A stretch of 64,000 bases of DNA from positions 558,001 through 622,000 of the forward strand of contig DASVTU010000039.1 of the NCBI GenBank assembly GCA_036387415.1, written 5' to 3'. This DNA is from DASVTU01 sp036387415. Lineage in GTDB: Bacteria; Acidobacteriota; Blastocatellia; Pyrinomonadales; Pyrinomonadaceae. Positions 16,290 through 25,715 of this stretch are shown one piece after another (within the stretch, counting starts at the first letter, position 1; each line of letters starts with the position of its first letter). The notes below the pieces were generated by a model. It did no database searches. It saw only the letters and a program-made list of their open reading frames with translations, and was not told the origin of the DNA. The position numbers and the translations under genes were made by a program.

Positions 16290-17330
16290 TTAATGCACGG
16301 CGTGCAGGCGTTGTTCGGCGAGGCGGTCGGCGGCACGGTGCGTCGGGATGCCTTCGGCTCGCGCCATCTCGAAGACCATCAGCACTGTGTCGTAAATTCC
16401 GCGCACTTTGGCGAATGAAAACTCCCTCGACCATCCTTGAAGTTCGATGCCGCCGTTGATGATGCCGCCCGCATTCGCCACGTAATCGGGCGCATAGAGG
16501 ATATTGTGTTCGGCGAGACGGTCGCCGTGGATGGCGTCGAGTAGTTGATTGTTCGCGGCTCCGGCGACGATTTCGACGCGGAGTTGCGGAATCGTCCGGT
16601 CGTTGATGATGCCGCCGAGCGCGCAGGGGGCAAAGATGTCTGCGCGCACGCCGTAAATATCTTCGGGCGACGCAGCTTCGGCATCAAACTCCGCGACCGC
16701 CTGACGGACGCGCTCGTCGTCGATATCTGCGACGATGAGGTGCGCTCCAGCGTCGTGCAGTTCCTTCGACAGACGATAACCGACGTGTCCCAAGCCCTGC
16801 ACCGCGACCCTTCGACCCGCCAACTCATCAGAACCCCAACGATACTTAGCCGACGCTTGAATCGCACGAAAGACGCCGTGTGCCGTCAGCGGCGAAGGGT
16901 CGCCGTCGCGTCCCGCTAATCCTGCGACGTGGTTCGTCTCCAACAACACGTAGTCCATGTCGGCGGTGCTCGTCCCGACATCCTCCGCCGTGATGTAGCG
17001 CCCGCCGAGCGTCTCGACGAAACGCCCGTGCGCGCGAAAAATCTCCTCACGATGCGGCGTCTTGCGGTCGCCGATGATGATGGATTTACCGCCGCCGAAC
17101 GAAAGCCCCGCGAGCGCGTTCTTGTACGTCATGCCGCGCGACAGTCGCAGCGCATCGGTGATGGCTTCGTCGTCGCTCGCATAATGCCAGAAGCGCGTGC
17201 CGCCGACGGCGGGGCCGAGGCGCGTCGAGTGAATGGCGATGATGCCGCGATAGTTGGCCGCCGTGTCAACACAAAACCGCACGGATTCGTGCTCCGATTC
17301 CGTCTCAACCTCGAAAATTTTCATGCTCAT
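16290..17330 (-). CDS. Leucine/valine-type amino acid dehydrogenase
   Basis: Glu/Leu/Phe/Val dehydrogenase superfamily, 346 residues, close to the length of leucine dehydrogenase. It should catalyse NAD-dependent reversible deamination of branched-chain amino acids to 2-oxo acids. The catalytic Lys lies in 'LAGLSFGGGKSIIIGD', 'YITAEDVGTSTADMDYV' holds the active-site Asp, and the Rossmann motif is 'VAVQGLGHVGYRLSKEL'. The late motif 'YAPDYVANAGGIINGGIE' is also typical. Start choice lies between ATGs at 17330 and 17324, and neither has a good ribosome site. The neighbouring kinase gene is on the same strand but unrelated in function. Confidence 0.9.
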   Translation of the reverse strand: MSMKIFEVETESEHESVRFCVDTAANYRGIIAIHSTRLGPAVGGTRFWHYASDDEAITDALRLSRGMTYKNALAGLSFGGGKSIIIGDRKTPHREEIFRAHGRFVETLGGRYITAEDVGTSTADMDYVLLETNHVAGLAGRDGDPSPLTAHGVFRAIQASAKYRWGSDELAGRRVAVQGLGHVGYRLSKELHDAGAHLIVADIDDERVRQAVAEFDAEAASPEDIYGVRADIFAPCALGGIINDRTIPQLRVEIVAGAANNQLLDAIHGDRLAEHNILYAPDYVANAGGIINGGIELQGWSREFSFAKVRGIYDTVLMVFEMARAEGIPTHRAADRLAEQRLHAVH

Positions 17331-17363
17331 GAACAAAGGATACGAACATTCGCGCCCGCGCGT

Positions 17364-18785
17364 TCACACGGGCAGACGCAGGCGTGCGATGCAGCCCGAC
17401 GCCTCTTGACGGTTTTCGAGTGTGAGCGTGCCGCCATGTGCTTCCGCGATTTGGCGACTGAGGACGAGGCCGATGCCCGTGCCGTGCGGCTTGGTCGTAA
17501 AGAACGGCACGAAGAGATTCGCGGTGTTCGCCAGTCCGAGTCCGTCGTCTTCGACCCACACGTCGAGATGCTGCGCGTTCGTCGTCCAACCGACGCGCAC
17601 GACACCGCCCGTCTCAAGGGCCGCGTCCGCCGCGTTACGCAGGAGATTGATGAGCACTTGCTCCAACTGAGCCGCGTCGGCAGACACAAACTGTTCACGA
17701 CCCGCGACGAGTTCGACCTCCGTGCGTCGCTCCAACGCGACGACGCGTGCGACGAGTGCGCCGATTTCGACGGGCGCGAGGCGCGGTGGCGGCAGACGTG
17801 CCAGACGCGCATATGAATCCATGAAGCGTGTCAGAGATTCGGCGCGCGATGCGACGACCGTGAGGCCGCGTTCTACGTCTTCGCGCCAATCGGCGGGCAG
17901 AGGCTCGCGCCGGAGCAGCGTGGCGAGGCTTCCGGCGATGGATTTAATCGGCGCCAGCGAATTGTTCAACTCATGTCCGAGCACGCGCACCAATCGTTGC
18001 CATGCGAGGCGTTCTTCTTCGCGCAGTTCTCGACTCAAGTCCGACAGGACGAGTAGTTGATGCGGTCGCCCGTGTTCGCGGAACACCGTGCGACGTACGC
18101 CCCAACGCTTCTGCCCCGCGCCGCCCGCAAACTCTCGCTCCAACGTTCGTTGAGCTTTCGCTTCATCAAGCTCTAAACACTCTGCCAGACCCAACTCGGC
18201 AGCCGTGCGACCGAGCAGGCGTTCGACGGGCTGTTTGAGCAGACGCTCGCCCGCGCGGTTCACCAGACGCAGGCGCTCGTCAGTATCAAAAGCAAAAATG
18301 GCGACATCAATCTCCGCCATCACCGTGCGGAGCAACGCCGTCGCCTCCAACGCGCCGAGACGCTGCTCACGCAGAGTCTCTCCGAGCGCGTTCACTTCAT
18401 ACATCACGCCGCCGAGCGCATCCGCGTCCCTCGCGCCCCGCGCACGTATCGAAAAATCGCCCTCCCTGACACCCGCCAAAAGATTGGAAACCGTCTGCAA
18501 CGGACGCACCACGCGCGCCTGCAACGCGAACGCAAAACCCGCCCACACGCCGACGATTAAAACCGCCAGCGTCCATTCGACCTTCGCCGAATAATCGCCG
18601 CTCCATAGCAACACCAAAGACACCACGACTCCCGGCAACCCCGCCGCCAAAGCCATCCACAACACGCGTCGCTCATGGCTCACGCGCCCGAAAAAACGGC
18701 TGCCCGGTTTTGAAGTGTTGATGGCAGAGGCGAAGGATGCGCCCGCTGTGCTCTCAAGGGAAGCTCGATTTCGATTGGAAACCAT
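17364..18785 (-). CDS. Membrane sensor histidine kinase, NtrY-like
   Basis: 473 residues. Two transmembrane segments (about 42-62 and 72-92) are followed by a HAMP-like helix pair ('RVVRPLQTVSNLLAGVREGD'), a PAS domain (about 150-250, 'VMAEIDVAIFAFDTDERLRL') and a kinase core. The phosphorylated His is in 'VRVLGHELNNSLAPIKSIAG' (about 270). The N box is 'EQVLINLLRNAADAA', and G boxes include 'EDDGLGL' and 'TKPHGTGIGLVLSRQIAEAH'. It has almost no periplasmic loop, so the signal is probably in the membrane or sensed by PAS. The likely partner is the sigma-54 response regulator 1.7 kb upstream, with a glycosyltransferase gene in between. Confidence 0.92.
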   Translation of the reverse strand: MVSNRNRASLESTAGASFASAINTSKPGSRFFGRVSHERRVLWMALAAGLPGVVVSLVLLWSGDYSAKVEWTLAVLIVGVWAGFAFALQARVVRPLQTVSNLLAGVREGDFSIRARGARDADALGGVMYEVNALGETLREQRLGALEATALLRTVMAEIDVAIFAFDTDERLRLVNRAGERLLKQPVERLLGRTAAELGLAECLELDEAKAQRTLEREFAGGAGQKRWGVRRTVFREHGRPHQLLVLSDLSRELREEERLAWQRLVRVLGHELNNSLAPIKSIAGSLATLLRREPLPADWREDVERGLTVVASRAESLTRFMDSYARLARLPPPRLAPVEIGALVARVVALERRTEVELVAGREQFVSADAAQLEQVLINLLRNAADAALETGGVVRVGWTTNAQHLDVWVEDDGLGLANTANLFVPFFTTKPHGTGIGLVLSRQIAEAHGGTLTLENRQEASGCIARLRLPV

Positions 18786-18846
18786 AGCGAAGAAACTATC
18801 ACATCAGAAATCGAATGAGTGTCTAAAGGTCGTCAGTTTGTTTGCT

Positions 18847-20382
18847 TCAGCGCCGACGCTTAATCGTAGCATAGGCCAACGCATCGGCTTCAGCTAAGAC
18901 GTGAATATCATAATCTGCGGAGAGAGGCGCCATGTCTTCGCGGCGCAGAATTATCCGCTTCGAGGCGTCGCCCGTCGCATCGGCTAGCTTCCGGTAGTTA
19001 ACGTATCGAGCGGCATCTTCGCTCGTCGGCTCGATGGAGGCGTAAGTGTTTTGTGCGGGTCGGTCGCTGTAGAAGAGTGGCGTCTGCGCATAGAAGGGTT
19101 CGGCTTCGGAGAACAGAAGAAGCGCATCGCGGTCGTCGGCGTTTGTGCGCCGTGCGAGGCGCGACAGTTTGGCGAGCGCGTCGTCGGGTTTGTGATTGAG
19201 TCTGAGGGAGACGACGCTGTACGCGCCACCGATGAGGATTAACACAACACATGCGGCAGCGACGATGCGACGCAAGACGGGACGCGTCCGGTAGGTTTGA
19301 TAAAGATTGACGATGAAGACGGCGATGATGACAGCCAACGCCGGATAGAGCGGCACGATGTACCAGGGGCGTCGCGTCGGGATGAGCGTGTAGAAGCCGA
19401 AGACGAGCGCGCAGAGTAAAAGCAGAATCCATGAGCCGGATTTGTCTCTGAGTCGTCGCCTGATGTGCGAGACGACGGCGAACGGCGCGATGAGACACCA
19501 CGGAAAGAAACCGTCCACCAATTTTCCGACGTAATAGAGATAGCCGGACGCGTGCCCTTCAAGCGTGGTCGTCATGCGCGCGAAGACGTGATAGCCGACG
19601 TATTCATCCGTGAACGAACGTCCATGCCACGCGTACATGAGCGCGTGCCACGGCGCGACGATGAGCGTCGCCAGCAAGACGCCCTGCCAGAAATGTCTGG
19701 AACGAAATGCGTCGCGGTAGCCTCCGTCGAAGATTAAGGCCGATAGAACGACGGCGGGCGCGATGAGGCCGCCAGCGCCTTTCGACATCAACGCCAGCCC
19801 ACACCAGAGCCAAATCCAAAGCCAATGCTTTTGCTTCCCGTCTTTTCGCAGACGCAGGTAAGCGTAGACGGCCAGCGTGGTAAAGAGCGCGAGCATGACA
19901 TCCATCGTGCCGAAACGCCCGAAGGAGAGGAAGTGATACGAGGTCAATAAAATCGTCGCGGCGAGCACGCCCGATTGTTTGCCGTTCGTCAGTTTGGCGG
20001 TGAAGTAGACGACGGCGACGAGCGCGACGCCGGAGAACGCCGACGCCGCACGCGCCCAAAATTCGCTCACGCCAAACAAGCGAAACAAGAGCGCGGTCGC
20101 CCACATCAAAAGCGGCGGCTTCTCGAACCACGTCTGATACGACCAATGCAGCGTCAACCAATCGCCGCCCTCCGCTATCTCTTTGGCGACCTGCGCGTAA
20201 ATCGCTTCGTCCCACGCCGCCAAACTCCCCGCGCCTAATTTGTAGAACAGCGCGAAGGCCGCGACCGCGACGATGGGCAAAACGATAGGCCAGTGGTTCG
20301 CGTCGTTGGATAAGTATGGAAGGCTTGTGTCGTTCGAGTGGGGCGGGTTCGGTTGCTGAGGCGATTCGTGCGAGGGCATCAT
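18847..20382 (-). CDS. GT39 / ArnT-type membrane glycosyltransferase
   Basis: 511 residues with about ten transmembrane helices and a short hydrophilic tail (about 410-511). The first loop has the catalytic 'AAWDEAIYAQVAKEIAEGGD' acidic pair of the PMT/ArnT superfamily, then 'KPPLLMWATALLFRLFGVSE' and 'SFGRFGTMDVMLALFTTLAV'. These enzymes move sugars from polyprenyl-phosphate donors onto lipids or proteins on the outer face of the inner membrane. The gene sits between a response regulator and its presumed kinase, all on one strand with gaps of about 60 and 105 bases, so cotranscription is likely. The acceptor is unknown; lipid A or a surface glycan is possible. Confidence 0.88.
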   Translation of the reverse strand: MMPSHESPQQPNPPHSNDTSLPYLSNDANHWPIVLPIVAVAAFALFYKLGAGSLAAWDEAIYAQVAKEIAEGGDWLTLHWSYQTWFEKPPLLMWATALLFRLFGVSEFWARAASAFSGVALVAVVYFTAKLTNGKQSGVLAATILLTSYHFLSFGRFGTMDVMLALFTTLAVYAYLRLRKDGKQKHWLWIWLWCGLALMSKGAGGLIAPAVVLSALIFDGGYRDAFRSRHFWQGVLLATLIVAPWHALMYAWHGRSFTDEYVGYHVFARMTTTLEGHASGYLYYVGKLVDGFFPWCLIAPFAVVSHIRRRLRDKSGSWILLLLCALVFGFYTLIPTRRPWYIVPLYPALAVIIAVFIVNLYQTYRTRPVLRRIVAAACVVLILIGGAYSVVSLRLNHKPDDALAKLSRLARRTNADDRDALLLFSEAEPFYAQTPLFYSDRPAQNTYASIEPTSEDAARYVNYRKLADATGDASKRIILRREDMAPLSADYDIHVLAEADALAYATIKRRR

Positions 20383-20487
20383 TCGTGGTGGCTCGTTTCA
20401 TGCGGAGATTGAAGACAAAGAACCGTAACGACGTTAGACACCCACGCGCACGACAATGTTCCGCATTATCGCCGCGCCACTATTCAC

Positions 20488-21846
20488 TTAGAGTTCGTAC
20501 TTTTGCATGCGGCGATAGAGCGCGCTGCGACTAAGGCCGAGGGCTTCAGCGGCTTGCAGCACGTTGCCACCGAAGCGCGTGAGCGCCTTTTGAATCAAGA
20601 GGCGTTCGACTTCTTCGAGGCTCATTTCGTCGAGACGCAGCGCGCTCACGTCGCGTGTGGTTTGCAGGCCGAGGTCGGATGGTTTCACCGTCTCTTCGCG
20701 CGCCATGAGGACGGCGCGCTCAATGGTGTGGTCGAGTTCGCGCACGTTGCCGGGCCAGTCGTTTTGTCTGAGCGCATCCGACGCGGCGGGGTCGAAGCCC
20801 TTGAGCGGTTTGCGATAGCGTTGCGCGTACTGACGTAGAAAATGTTCGGAGAGGAGCGGAACGTCTTCGGGTCGCTCGCGCAGCGGCGGCAGATGAATCT
20901 CGACGGTGTTGAGACGAAAGAGAAGGTCTTGACGAAAGCGTCCGGCGGCCACTTCCGCCTTCAAGTCGGCATTGGTGGCGGATAACAGACGCACGTCGGC
21001 GCGTCGCGTCTGCGAACTACCGACGCGCTCAAACTCGCCCGTCTCCACAACGCGTAGAAGTTTCGTCTGCAACGTGAGCGGCACGTTGGCAATCTCGTCG
21101 AGAAAGAGCGTGCCACGGTCGGCCAGTTCAAAACGTCCGACGCGGTCGGTCTTGGCATCCGTGAACGCGCCTTTGACGTGTCCAAAAAGTTCGCTCTCGA
21201 AGACTCCTTCGGAGAGCGCGCCCGCGTTGACCGTCACCAGAGGCTTCGCGGCGCGCAGCGACAACGCATGGAGCGCGCGTGCGACGACGCCCTTGCCCGT
21301 GCCGTTTTCTCCGGTGATGAGGACGTTGGCATCGGAGGGAGCGATGCGCGCGACGAGTTCCAATACGGGTTGCATCGCCGGAGACTCGGCAATCATCAGA
21401 GGGTTTCCGGCGCTCTCCGTCCGTAGCAATTGGTTCTCGGCTTCGAGTCGCGCGCCCGCGCGGAGCGCACGCGAGAGTTCAATTTGGGTGCGGACGATGG
21501 AGAGAAGACGCGCGTTGTCCCACGGCTTTTGAACGAAATCGCGTGCGCCGCGACGGATGGTTTCCACCGCGAGTTCGACGCTGCCCCATGCCGTCATGAC
21601 GATGACGGGGAGCGTCGCGTCGAGCGTCTGGATGCGCGCGAGAAGGTCGAGTCCTTCCTGTGCGGAGGTGGTATCGCGCGTGTAGTTGAGGTCGATGAGC
21701 GCGGCGTCGAAATTCTGTGTGGCGAGCGCGTCGAGCGCGGCGTCGGGCGAGGTGGCGGCCAGAGTCTCGTAGCCCTCGCCCTTGAGCAAGAGTCGCATCG
21801 CTTCGAGAACATCCGTCTGGTCGTCTGCAATTAAGATACGCGGCAT
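20488..21846 (-). CDS. Sigma-54-dependent response regulator (NtrC family)
   Basis: 452 residues in three domains. The receiver (about 1-120) starts 'MPRILIADDQTDVLEAM' with the phospho-accepting Asp in 'AALIDLNYTRDT' and Lys in 'DFVQKPWDNARL'. The AAA+ activator domain (about 135-370) has Walker A 'ITGENGTGKGVVARAL', the sigma-54 contact loop 'GHVKGAFTDAKTDRVG' and Walker B 'GTLFLDEIANV'. A Fis-type helix-turn-helix ends the protein ('NVLQAAEALGLSRSALYRRM'). Target promoters should be of the -24/-12 type. The ATG at 21846 gives the standard receiver N-terminus; the longer frame to 21888 adds a hydrophobic non-family stretch. Confidence 0.94.
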   Translation of the reverse strand: MPRILIADDQTDVLEAMRLLLKGEGYETLAATSPDAALDALATQNFDAALIDLNYTRDTTSAQEGLDLLARIQTLDATLPVIVMTAWGSVELAVETIRRGARDFVQKPWDNARLLSIVRTQIELSRALRAGARLEAENQLLRTESAGNPLMIAESPAMQPVLELVARIAPSDANVLITGENGTGKGVVARALHALSLRAAKPLVTVNAGALSEGVFESELFGHVKGAFTDAKTDRVGRFELADRGTLFLDEIANVPLTLQTKLLRVVETGEFERVGSSQTRRADVRLLSATNADLKAEVAAGRFRQDLLFRLNTVEIHLPPLRERPEDVPLLSEHFLRQYAQRYRKPLKGFDPAASDALRQNDWPGNVRELDHTIERAVLMAREETVKPSDLGLQTTRDVSALRLDEMSLEEVERLLIQKALTRFGGNVLQAAEALGLSRSALYRRMQKYEL

Positions 21847-21912
21847 GATTGATGAAAGAGTTTTGAACCAACTGGAACGGAAAATCAAGCATGAACAGTA
21901 GGAGGGCTAAAC

Positions 21913-21988
21913 GGGGAAACGGTTAAAAGGCGAAAGAGTTAATGTTTTTCCTTTTACACGTTTCCCCTTTTAACCATTTCGCCTCTTG
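21913..21988. repeat. TTTTAACC/GGAAACG-type inverted repeat
   Basis: The left side 'ggggaaacggttaaaaggcg' and the right side 'gtttccccttttaaccattt' then 'cgcctc' are partial complements, with repeated purine-rich words on one side and their complements on the other. It lies in the spacer between the response regulator start and the permease stop. Confidence 0.6.
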
Positions 21989-22003
21989 CGACTAGTGGCA
22001 AAG

Positions 22004-24415
22004 CTACTCGTAGCGCAGAGCAACCATCGGGTCAACTCTGGTCGCCTTGCGCGCCGGGACGTAGCAGGCGAGGAGTGCGGTGGCGGCGAGCGTGAAGGAG
22101 AGTCCCGCGAAGGTGGCGGGGTCGTAGGCGCTGACGCCGTAAAGCAAGTTCGACAGGACGCTCATGACGACGAAGGAGGCAATGAGACCGATGCCGACTC
22201 CCACCGTCGCCAACAACATTCCCTGTCGGATGACAAGACGGAGCACGTCGCTGCGTTGCGCGCCGAGCGCCATGCGGATGCCGAGTTCGTGCGTGCGTTG
22301 CGTGACGCTGTAACTCATCACGCCGTAGATGCCGACCGCCGCGAGGACGAGCGCAACGAGCGCAAACGTGCCGAGCAGCATTCCGTAGAGACGCGGCATC
22401 CACATCGAACGCAAGACCACTTCGTCCATACTCATGATGTCGTAGAGCGGCAGACCTCTATCCACCGAATGGACGGCGGCGCGCACAGGGGCAGTCATGC
22501 TCAAGGGGTCGGCGGTCTTGGTGCGCGTCATGATGGTCATCCAACTGAAGGGCTTTTGCGCGTAGGGCAGATAGACTTGCGCGAGAGGTTTTTCGTCGAG
22601 TCGTCGCTGCTTCACATCGGGCGCGACGCCGACGATGGTGCGCCATTGACCTTCGCCGTCGATGCCGACGCGCAGGCGTCTGCCGAGTGGGTCTTCGCCC
22701 GTTTTGAAATGACGGCGTACCAACGTTTCGTTGACGATGACGACGCCCGTTCTCTCGTTCGTGTCTTCGCGCGCGAAGGCGCGACCGCTCTTGAGCGAGA
22801 GGCCGATGGTGCGAAAGTAGTTCGGCGTCACGACGCTGTAACCCGCGTCTGGTCCTTCGCCCGGCGCGTATGTCTCGCCTTCGAGCGCGTAGCCCGTGCT
22901 CGAATAGCTGTCGCCGAGCGGCACGCTGCTCGCCGCTGCCGCCGCGCTCACCTCTGGCAACGCTTCGATGCGTTCGAGCGCGTCCGTGAAGAAGGCGGTG
23001 CGCTTCTGTTCGTCGGCATACTTGGTATCGGGCAGAGAGAGTTGCATGGTCAAGACGTTGCGCGGGTCGAGTCCCGGCTCGGCACTCTGCATGCGTAAGA
23101 AACTTTGAATCATCAGAGTCGCGCCGATGAGCAGCAGGAGCGAGAGCGCGATTTCCGAGACGACCAACGCGCCGCGCAGACGATTGCGACGCGCGCCGCC
23201 CGTCGAGCCGCGACCGCCGCCTTCCTTGAGCATTTCGTTGAGGTCGGGCTTCGAGACTTGGAGGGCGGGCGCGAGTCCGAAAATCACTCCGGTCAACATC
23301 GAGACGAGGAGCGTGAACAGAAGGACGCCGCCGTCAATGTCGAAGCGAATCCAGAAGGGAAGCTCAATCGGAATCGCGGCGAGAACGAGGTCGAGTCCCC
23401 ATAGCGCGAGCAGGACGCCGAGCCCGCCGCCCGCCAGTCCGATGATGACGCTCTCGGTCAAAAGCTGTCTGACGATGCGCCCGCGACTCGCGCCGAGCGC
23501 CGTGCGAATCGCAATCTCTTTGCCGCGCGAGATGCCGCGCGCGAGCAGTAGGTTGGCGATATTGGCGCACGCAATCAACAACACGAACAGGACTGCGCCT
23601 ATGAAGATGTAGAGCACGGGGCGAATCTCGCCCACCTTCGCTTCACGAAACGGCTGCACAATAACGCCCCAGTTGGCGTTCGACGGGTACTGCTGTTCGA
23701 GGCGGCGCGCGATGGTGGTCATCTCGCTCTGCGCCTGTTTAGGACTCACGCCCGCCTTGAGACGCGCGACGCATTCAAACGAATGGTCGCCGCGAAACGC
23801 TTCGTTCACTTCAAACGCCGTCGGCACCCACAACTCAGACCATTCGGGAAAACGGAACTCCTCCGGCATCACGCCCGCCACCGCGTAGGTACGCCCGTTG
23901 AGTTCGATGGTTCGATTAACGATGTCGGGATTGGATTGGAAGCGACGTTGCCACAGCCTGTGTCCCATCAACACGACGAGCGAGGCTCCCGGCTTTTCGT
24001 CTTCAGGCGTGAAGGTGCGACCGAGGATGGGACGCACGCCGAGCACGTTGAAGAGATTGGCGGAGACCGTTTGGCCGTCGATGCGTTCCGGTTCGCCTTC
24101 ACCCGTGAGCGCGAGGTCACGGTCGTCGTAGACGGCGATGCCCTCGAAGACGCTGCTCTGTTTTCGCCAGTCGATGAAGTTCGGATAGGAGACTTCTGTG
24201 TCGTAACCCTGCCGCGTCTGAAATTCGTTGACCGCCATCAGTCGCTCCGGTTCGTGATACGGCAGAGGCCGCAGTAGCATCGCGTTGACGATGCTGAAGA
24301 CCACCGTCGTCGCGCCGATGCCTAATCCGAGACACAAGACCGCCGCCGCCAAAAACCCCGGCGACTTCCACAACATACGCATGCCGTAACGCAAATCCTG
24401 CCACAGTGTCCGCAT
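22004..24415 (-). CDS. MacB/FtsX-type ABC permease of the acidobacterial duplicated (ADOP) kind
   Basis: 803 residues with two permease halves. Each half has a periplasmic MacB-like domain and FtsX-type helices. Helices are visible near the N-terminus ('LCLGLGIGATTVVFSIVNAM'), in the middle ('FIGAVLFVLLIACANIANLL', 'VIIGLAGGGLGVLLALWGLD'), at the domain border ('VVSEIALSLLLLIGATLMIQ') and at the C-terminus ('FALVALVLAAVGIYGVMSYS'). The last residues 'KATRVDPMVALRYE' are the usual MacB ending. Such mechanotransmission systems move lipoproteins, antibiotics or peptides across the envelope. AAGGAACC precedes the ATG. The ATPase gene lies 109 bases upstream on the same strand. Confidence 0.92.
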   Translation of the reverse strand: MRTLWQDLRYGMRMLWKSPGFLAAAVLCLGLGIGATTVVFSIVNAMLLRPLPYHEPERLMAVNEFQTRQGYDTEVSYPNFIDWRKQSSVFEGIAVYDDRDLALTGEGEPERIDGQTVSANLFNVLGVRPILGRTFTPEDEKPGASLVVLMGHRLWQRRFQSNPDIVNRTIELNGRTYAVAGVMPEEFRFPEWSELWVPTAFEVNEAFRGDHSFECVARLKAGVSPKQAQSEMTTIARRLEQQYPSNANWGVIVQPFREAKVGEIRPVLYIFIGAVLFVLLIACANIANLLLARGISRGKEIAIRTALGASRGRIVRQLLTESVIIGLAGGGLGVLLALWGLDLVLAAIPIELPFWIRFDIDGGVLLFTLLVSMLTGVIFGLAPALQVSKPDLNEMLKEGGGRGSTGGARRNRLRGALVVSEIALSLLLLIGATLMIQSFLRMQSAEPGLDPRNVLTMQLSLPDTKYADEQKRTAFFTDALERIEALPEVSAAAAASSVPLGDSYSSTGYALEGETYAPGEGPDAGYSVVTPNYFRTIGLSLKSGRAFAREDTNERTGVVIVNETLVRRHFKTGEDPLGRRLRVGIDGEGQWRTIVGVAPDVKQRRLDEKPLAQVYLPYAQKPFSWMTIMTRTKTADPLSMTAPVRAAVHSVDRGLPLYDIMSMDEVVLRSMWMPRLYGMLLGTFALVALVLAAVGIYGVMSYSVTQRTHELGIRMALGAQRSDVLRLVIRQGMLLATVGVGIGLIASFVVMSVLSNLLYGVSAYDPATFAGLSFTLAATALLACYVPARKATRVDPMVALRYE

Positions 24416-24524
24416 TGGTTGGTTCCTTTAGTGAAGACAAAAAAGTAAATGGTAAATGGATAAATGCTTGTCGGGCGTCGCGGTCTGTCGCTTCGTGCGT
24501 TGTCGTCTCTCGCCCTGAGGAGTC

Positions 24525-25304
24525 TTAGTTGTCGAGCGCCGATTTGTTATTCACGATTGACGGTTGACCGTTTGCGACTTGGCGGTCTTCTTCGACGACC
24601 TGACCGTCGAAGAGATGAAAGGTGCGGTCGGCGTAGAGCGCATAACGCGGGTCGTGCGTCACCATGCAGATGGTTGCGCCGCCGCGATGGAGTTCGCGCA
24701 AGAGCGCCATCACGGATTCGCCATTGGTCGAATCGAGATTGCCCGTCGGCTCGTCTGCCAGAAGCACGGAAGGACTTCCGGCGACGGCGCGTGCCACGGC
24801 GACGCGTTGCTGTTGACCGCCGGAGAGTTGCGATGGGTAATGCTTCGCGCGATGCACCATCCCGACGCGCTCCAAAGCATCCTCGACGCGTTTGCGTCGC
24901 TCCGCGCCGTTCATGTCTCGATAGGTCAGAGGCAGTTCCACGTTCTCGTAGACGGAGAGGTCGCCGATGAGATTGAAGGCTTGAAAGATGAAGCCGATTT
25001 CCTGATTGCGGATGCGTGCGCGTTCGGCAAATGAGAGATTGGCGACCGCTTTGCCGTTGAGTTGATAACCGCCCGCCGTGGGCGAATCGAGGAGGCCGAT
25101 GATGGAGAGCAGCGTCGATTTGCCGCAACCCGAAGGCCCCGCAATCGCCACATACTCGCCCCGCTCAATCTCCATGTGGACGCCTGAGAGGGCGTGCGTC
25201 TCCACCTCGTCGGTGAGAAAAACTTTGCGTACGTCGTCAAGACGCAGGAGCGTCTCGCCCGTGCGTTGGCGGTTCTCTCGGTCGTTGCGTTCAAGTGTAT
25301 TCAT
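24525..25304 (-). CDS. ABC transporter ATP-binding protein, LolD/MacB type
   Basis: 259 residues. It has Walker A 'AIAGPSGCGKSTLLSIIG', Q-loop 'GFIFQAFNLIGDLSVYENVE', signature 'SQLSGGQQQRVAVARAVA', Walker B 'SVLLADEPTGNLDSTNGE' and the switch His in 'ICMVTHDPRYA'. It powers the MacB-like permease encoded downstream. The ATG at 25304 has AGAAGGAAA upstream, so the additional 15 residues of the longer frame are dropped. No periplasmic adaptor (MacA-like) gene is adjacent, which is normal for ADOP permeases. Confidence 0.94.
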   Translation of the reverse strand: MNTLERNDRENRQRTGETLLRLDDVRKVFLTDEVETHALSGVHMEIERGEYVAIAGPSGCGKSTLLSIIGLLDSPTAGGYQLNGKAVANLSFAERARIRNQEIGFIFQAFNLIGDLSVYENVELPLTYRDMNGAERRKRVEDALERVGMVHRAKHYPSQLSGGQQQRVAVARAVAGSPSVLLADEPTGNLDSTNGESVMALLRELHRGGATICMVTHDPRYALYADRTFHLFDGQVVEEDRQVANGQPSIVNNKSALDN

Positions 25305-25715
25305 CTCGTTTTCCTTCTGCGTAAATCTCGAATGTCGTCGGGCAATCAATAAACCATCGCTCTGATGCCTCCCATAGCGACCCGCGTGCCACTCGCCGTT
25401 ATTCTGTAAAAACGCTTAAAAAACGGCCTTTTGTTGCGTTCAGAGAGGCCGCGAGGCGTCGCCATTGTTCGTTAGTGGGATGAGTGAATCCCAAAATCGG
25501 GAAAGCCGCAGTGAGGGGATGAGGGCGGAGGGATGTTGGATGAATCAGGATGGGAAAGGGGTTAAGGTGAGAGGGGTTAAGGTGAAAAGGGTAACGGGTC
25601 AAGGGAAAGAAATTAAACCTTTTCGCCTTTTAACCATTTCTTCCTTGCTCCTCTTGCCTTCATCCCTCAGCCCTCATCCCTTCGCTGTGTCGGGGAAATC
25701 TTGTAAAGTCGCGTC
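25305..25715. repeat. Spacer with a long purine-rich inverted repeat
   Basis: No gene seen. Arms gggatgagggcggagggatg (25516-25535) and catccctcagccctcatccc (25661-25680) differ by one base. Between them are inner words 'ggttaaggtgaaaagggt' and 'aaaccttttcgccttttaac', which pair in part. The arms are closely related to those of the repeat between the amidohydrolase and aat genes near 36.6 kb. The spacer separates divergent genes, so promoters must lie here too, but none is clear. Confidence 0.65.

Noticed and set aside
21986..23098. Long plus-strand frame of 370 residues
   Set aside because: It is antisense to the ADOP permease, whose motifs are clear; the composition (His/Arg/Asp-rich) is a mirror of GC-rich codons.
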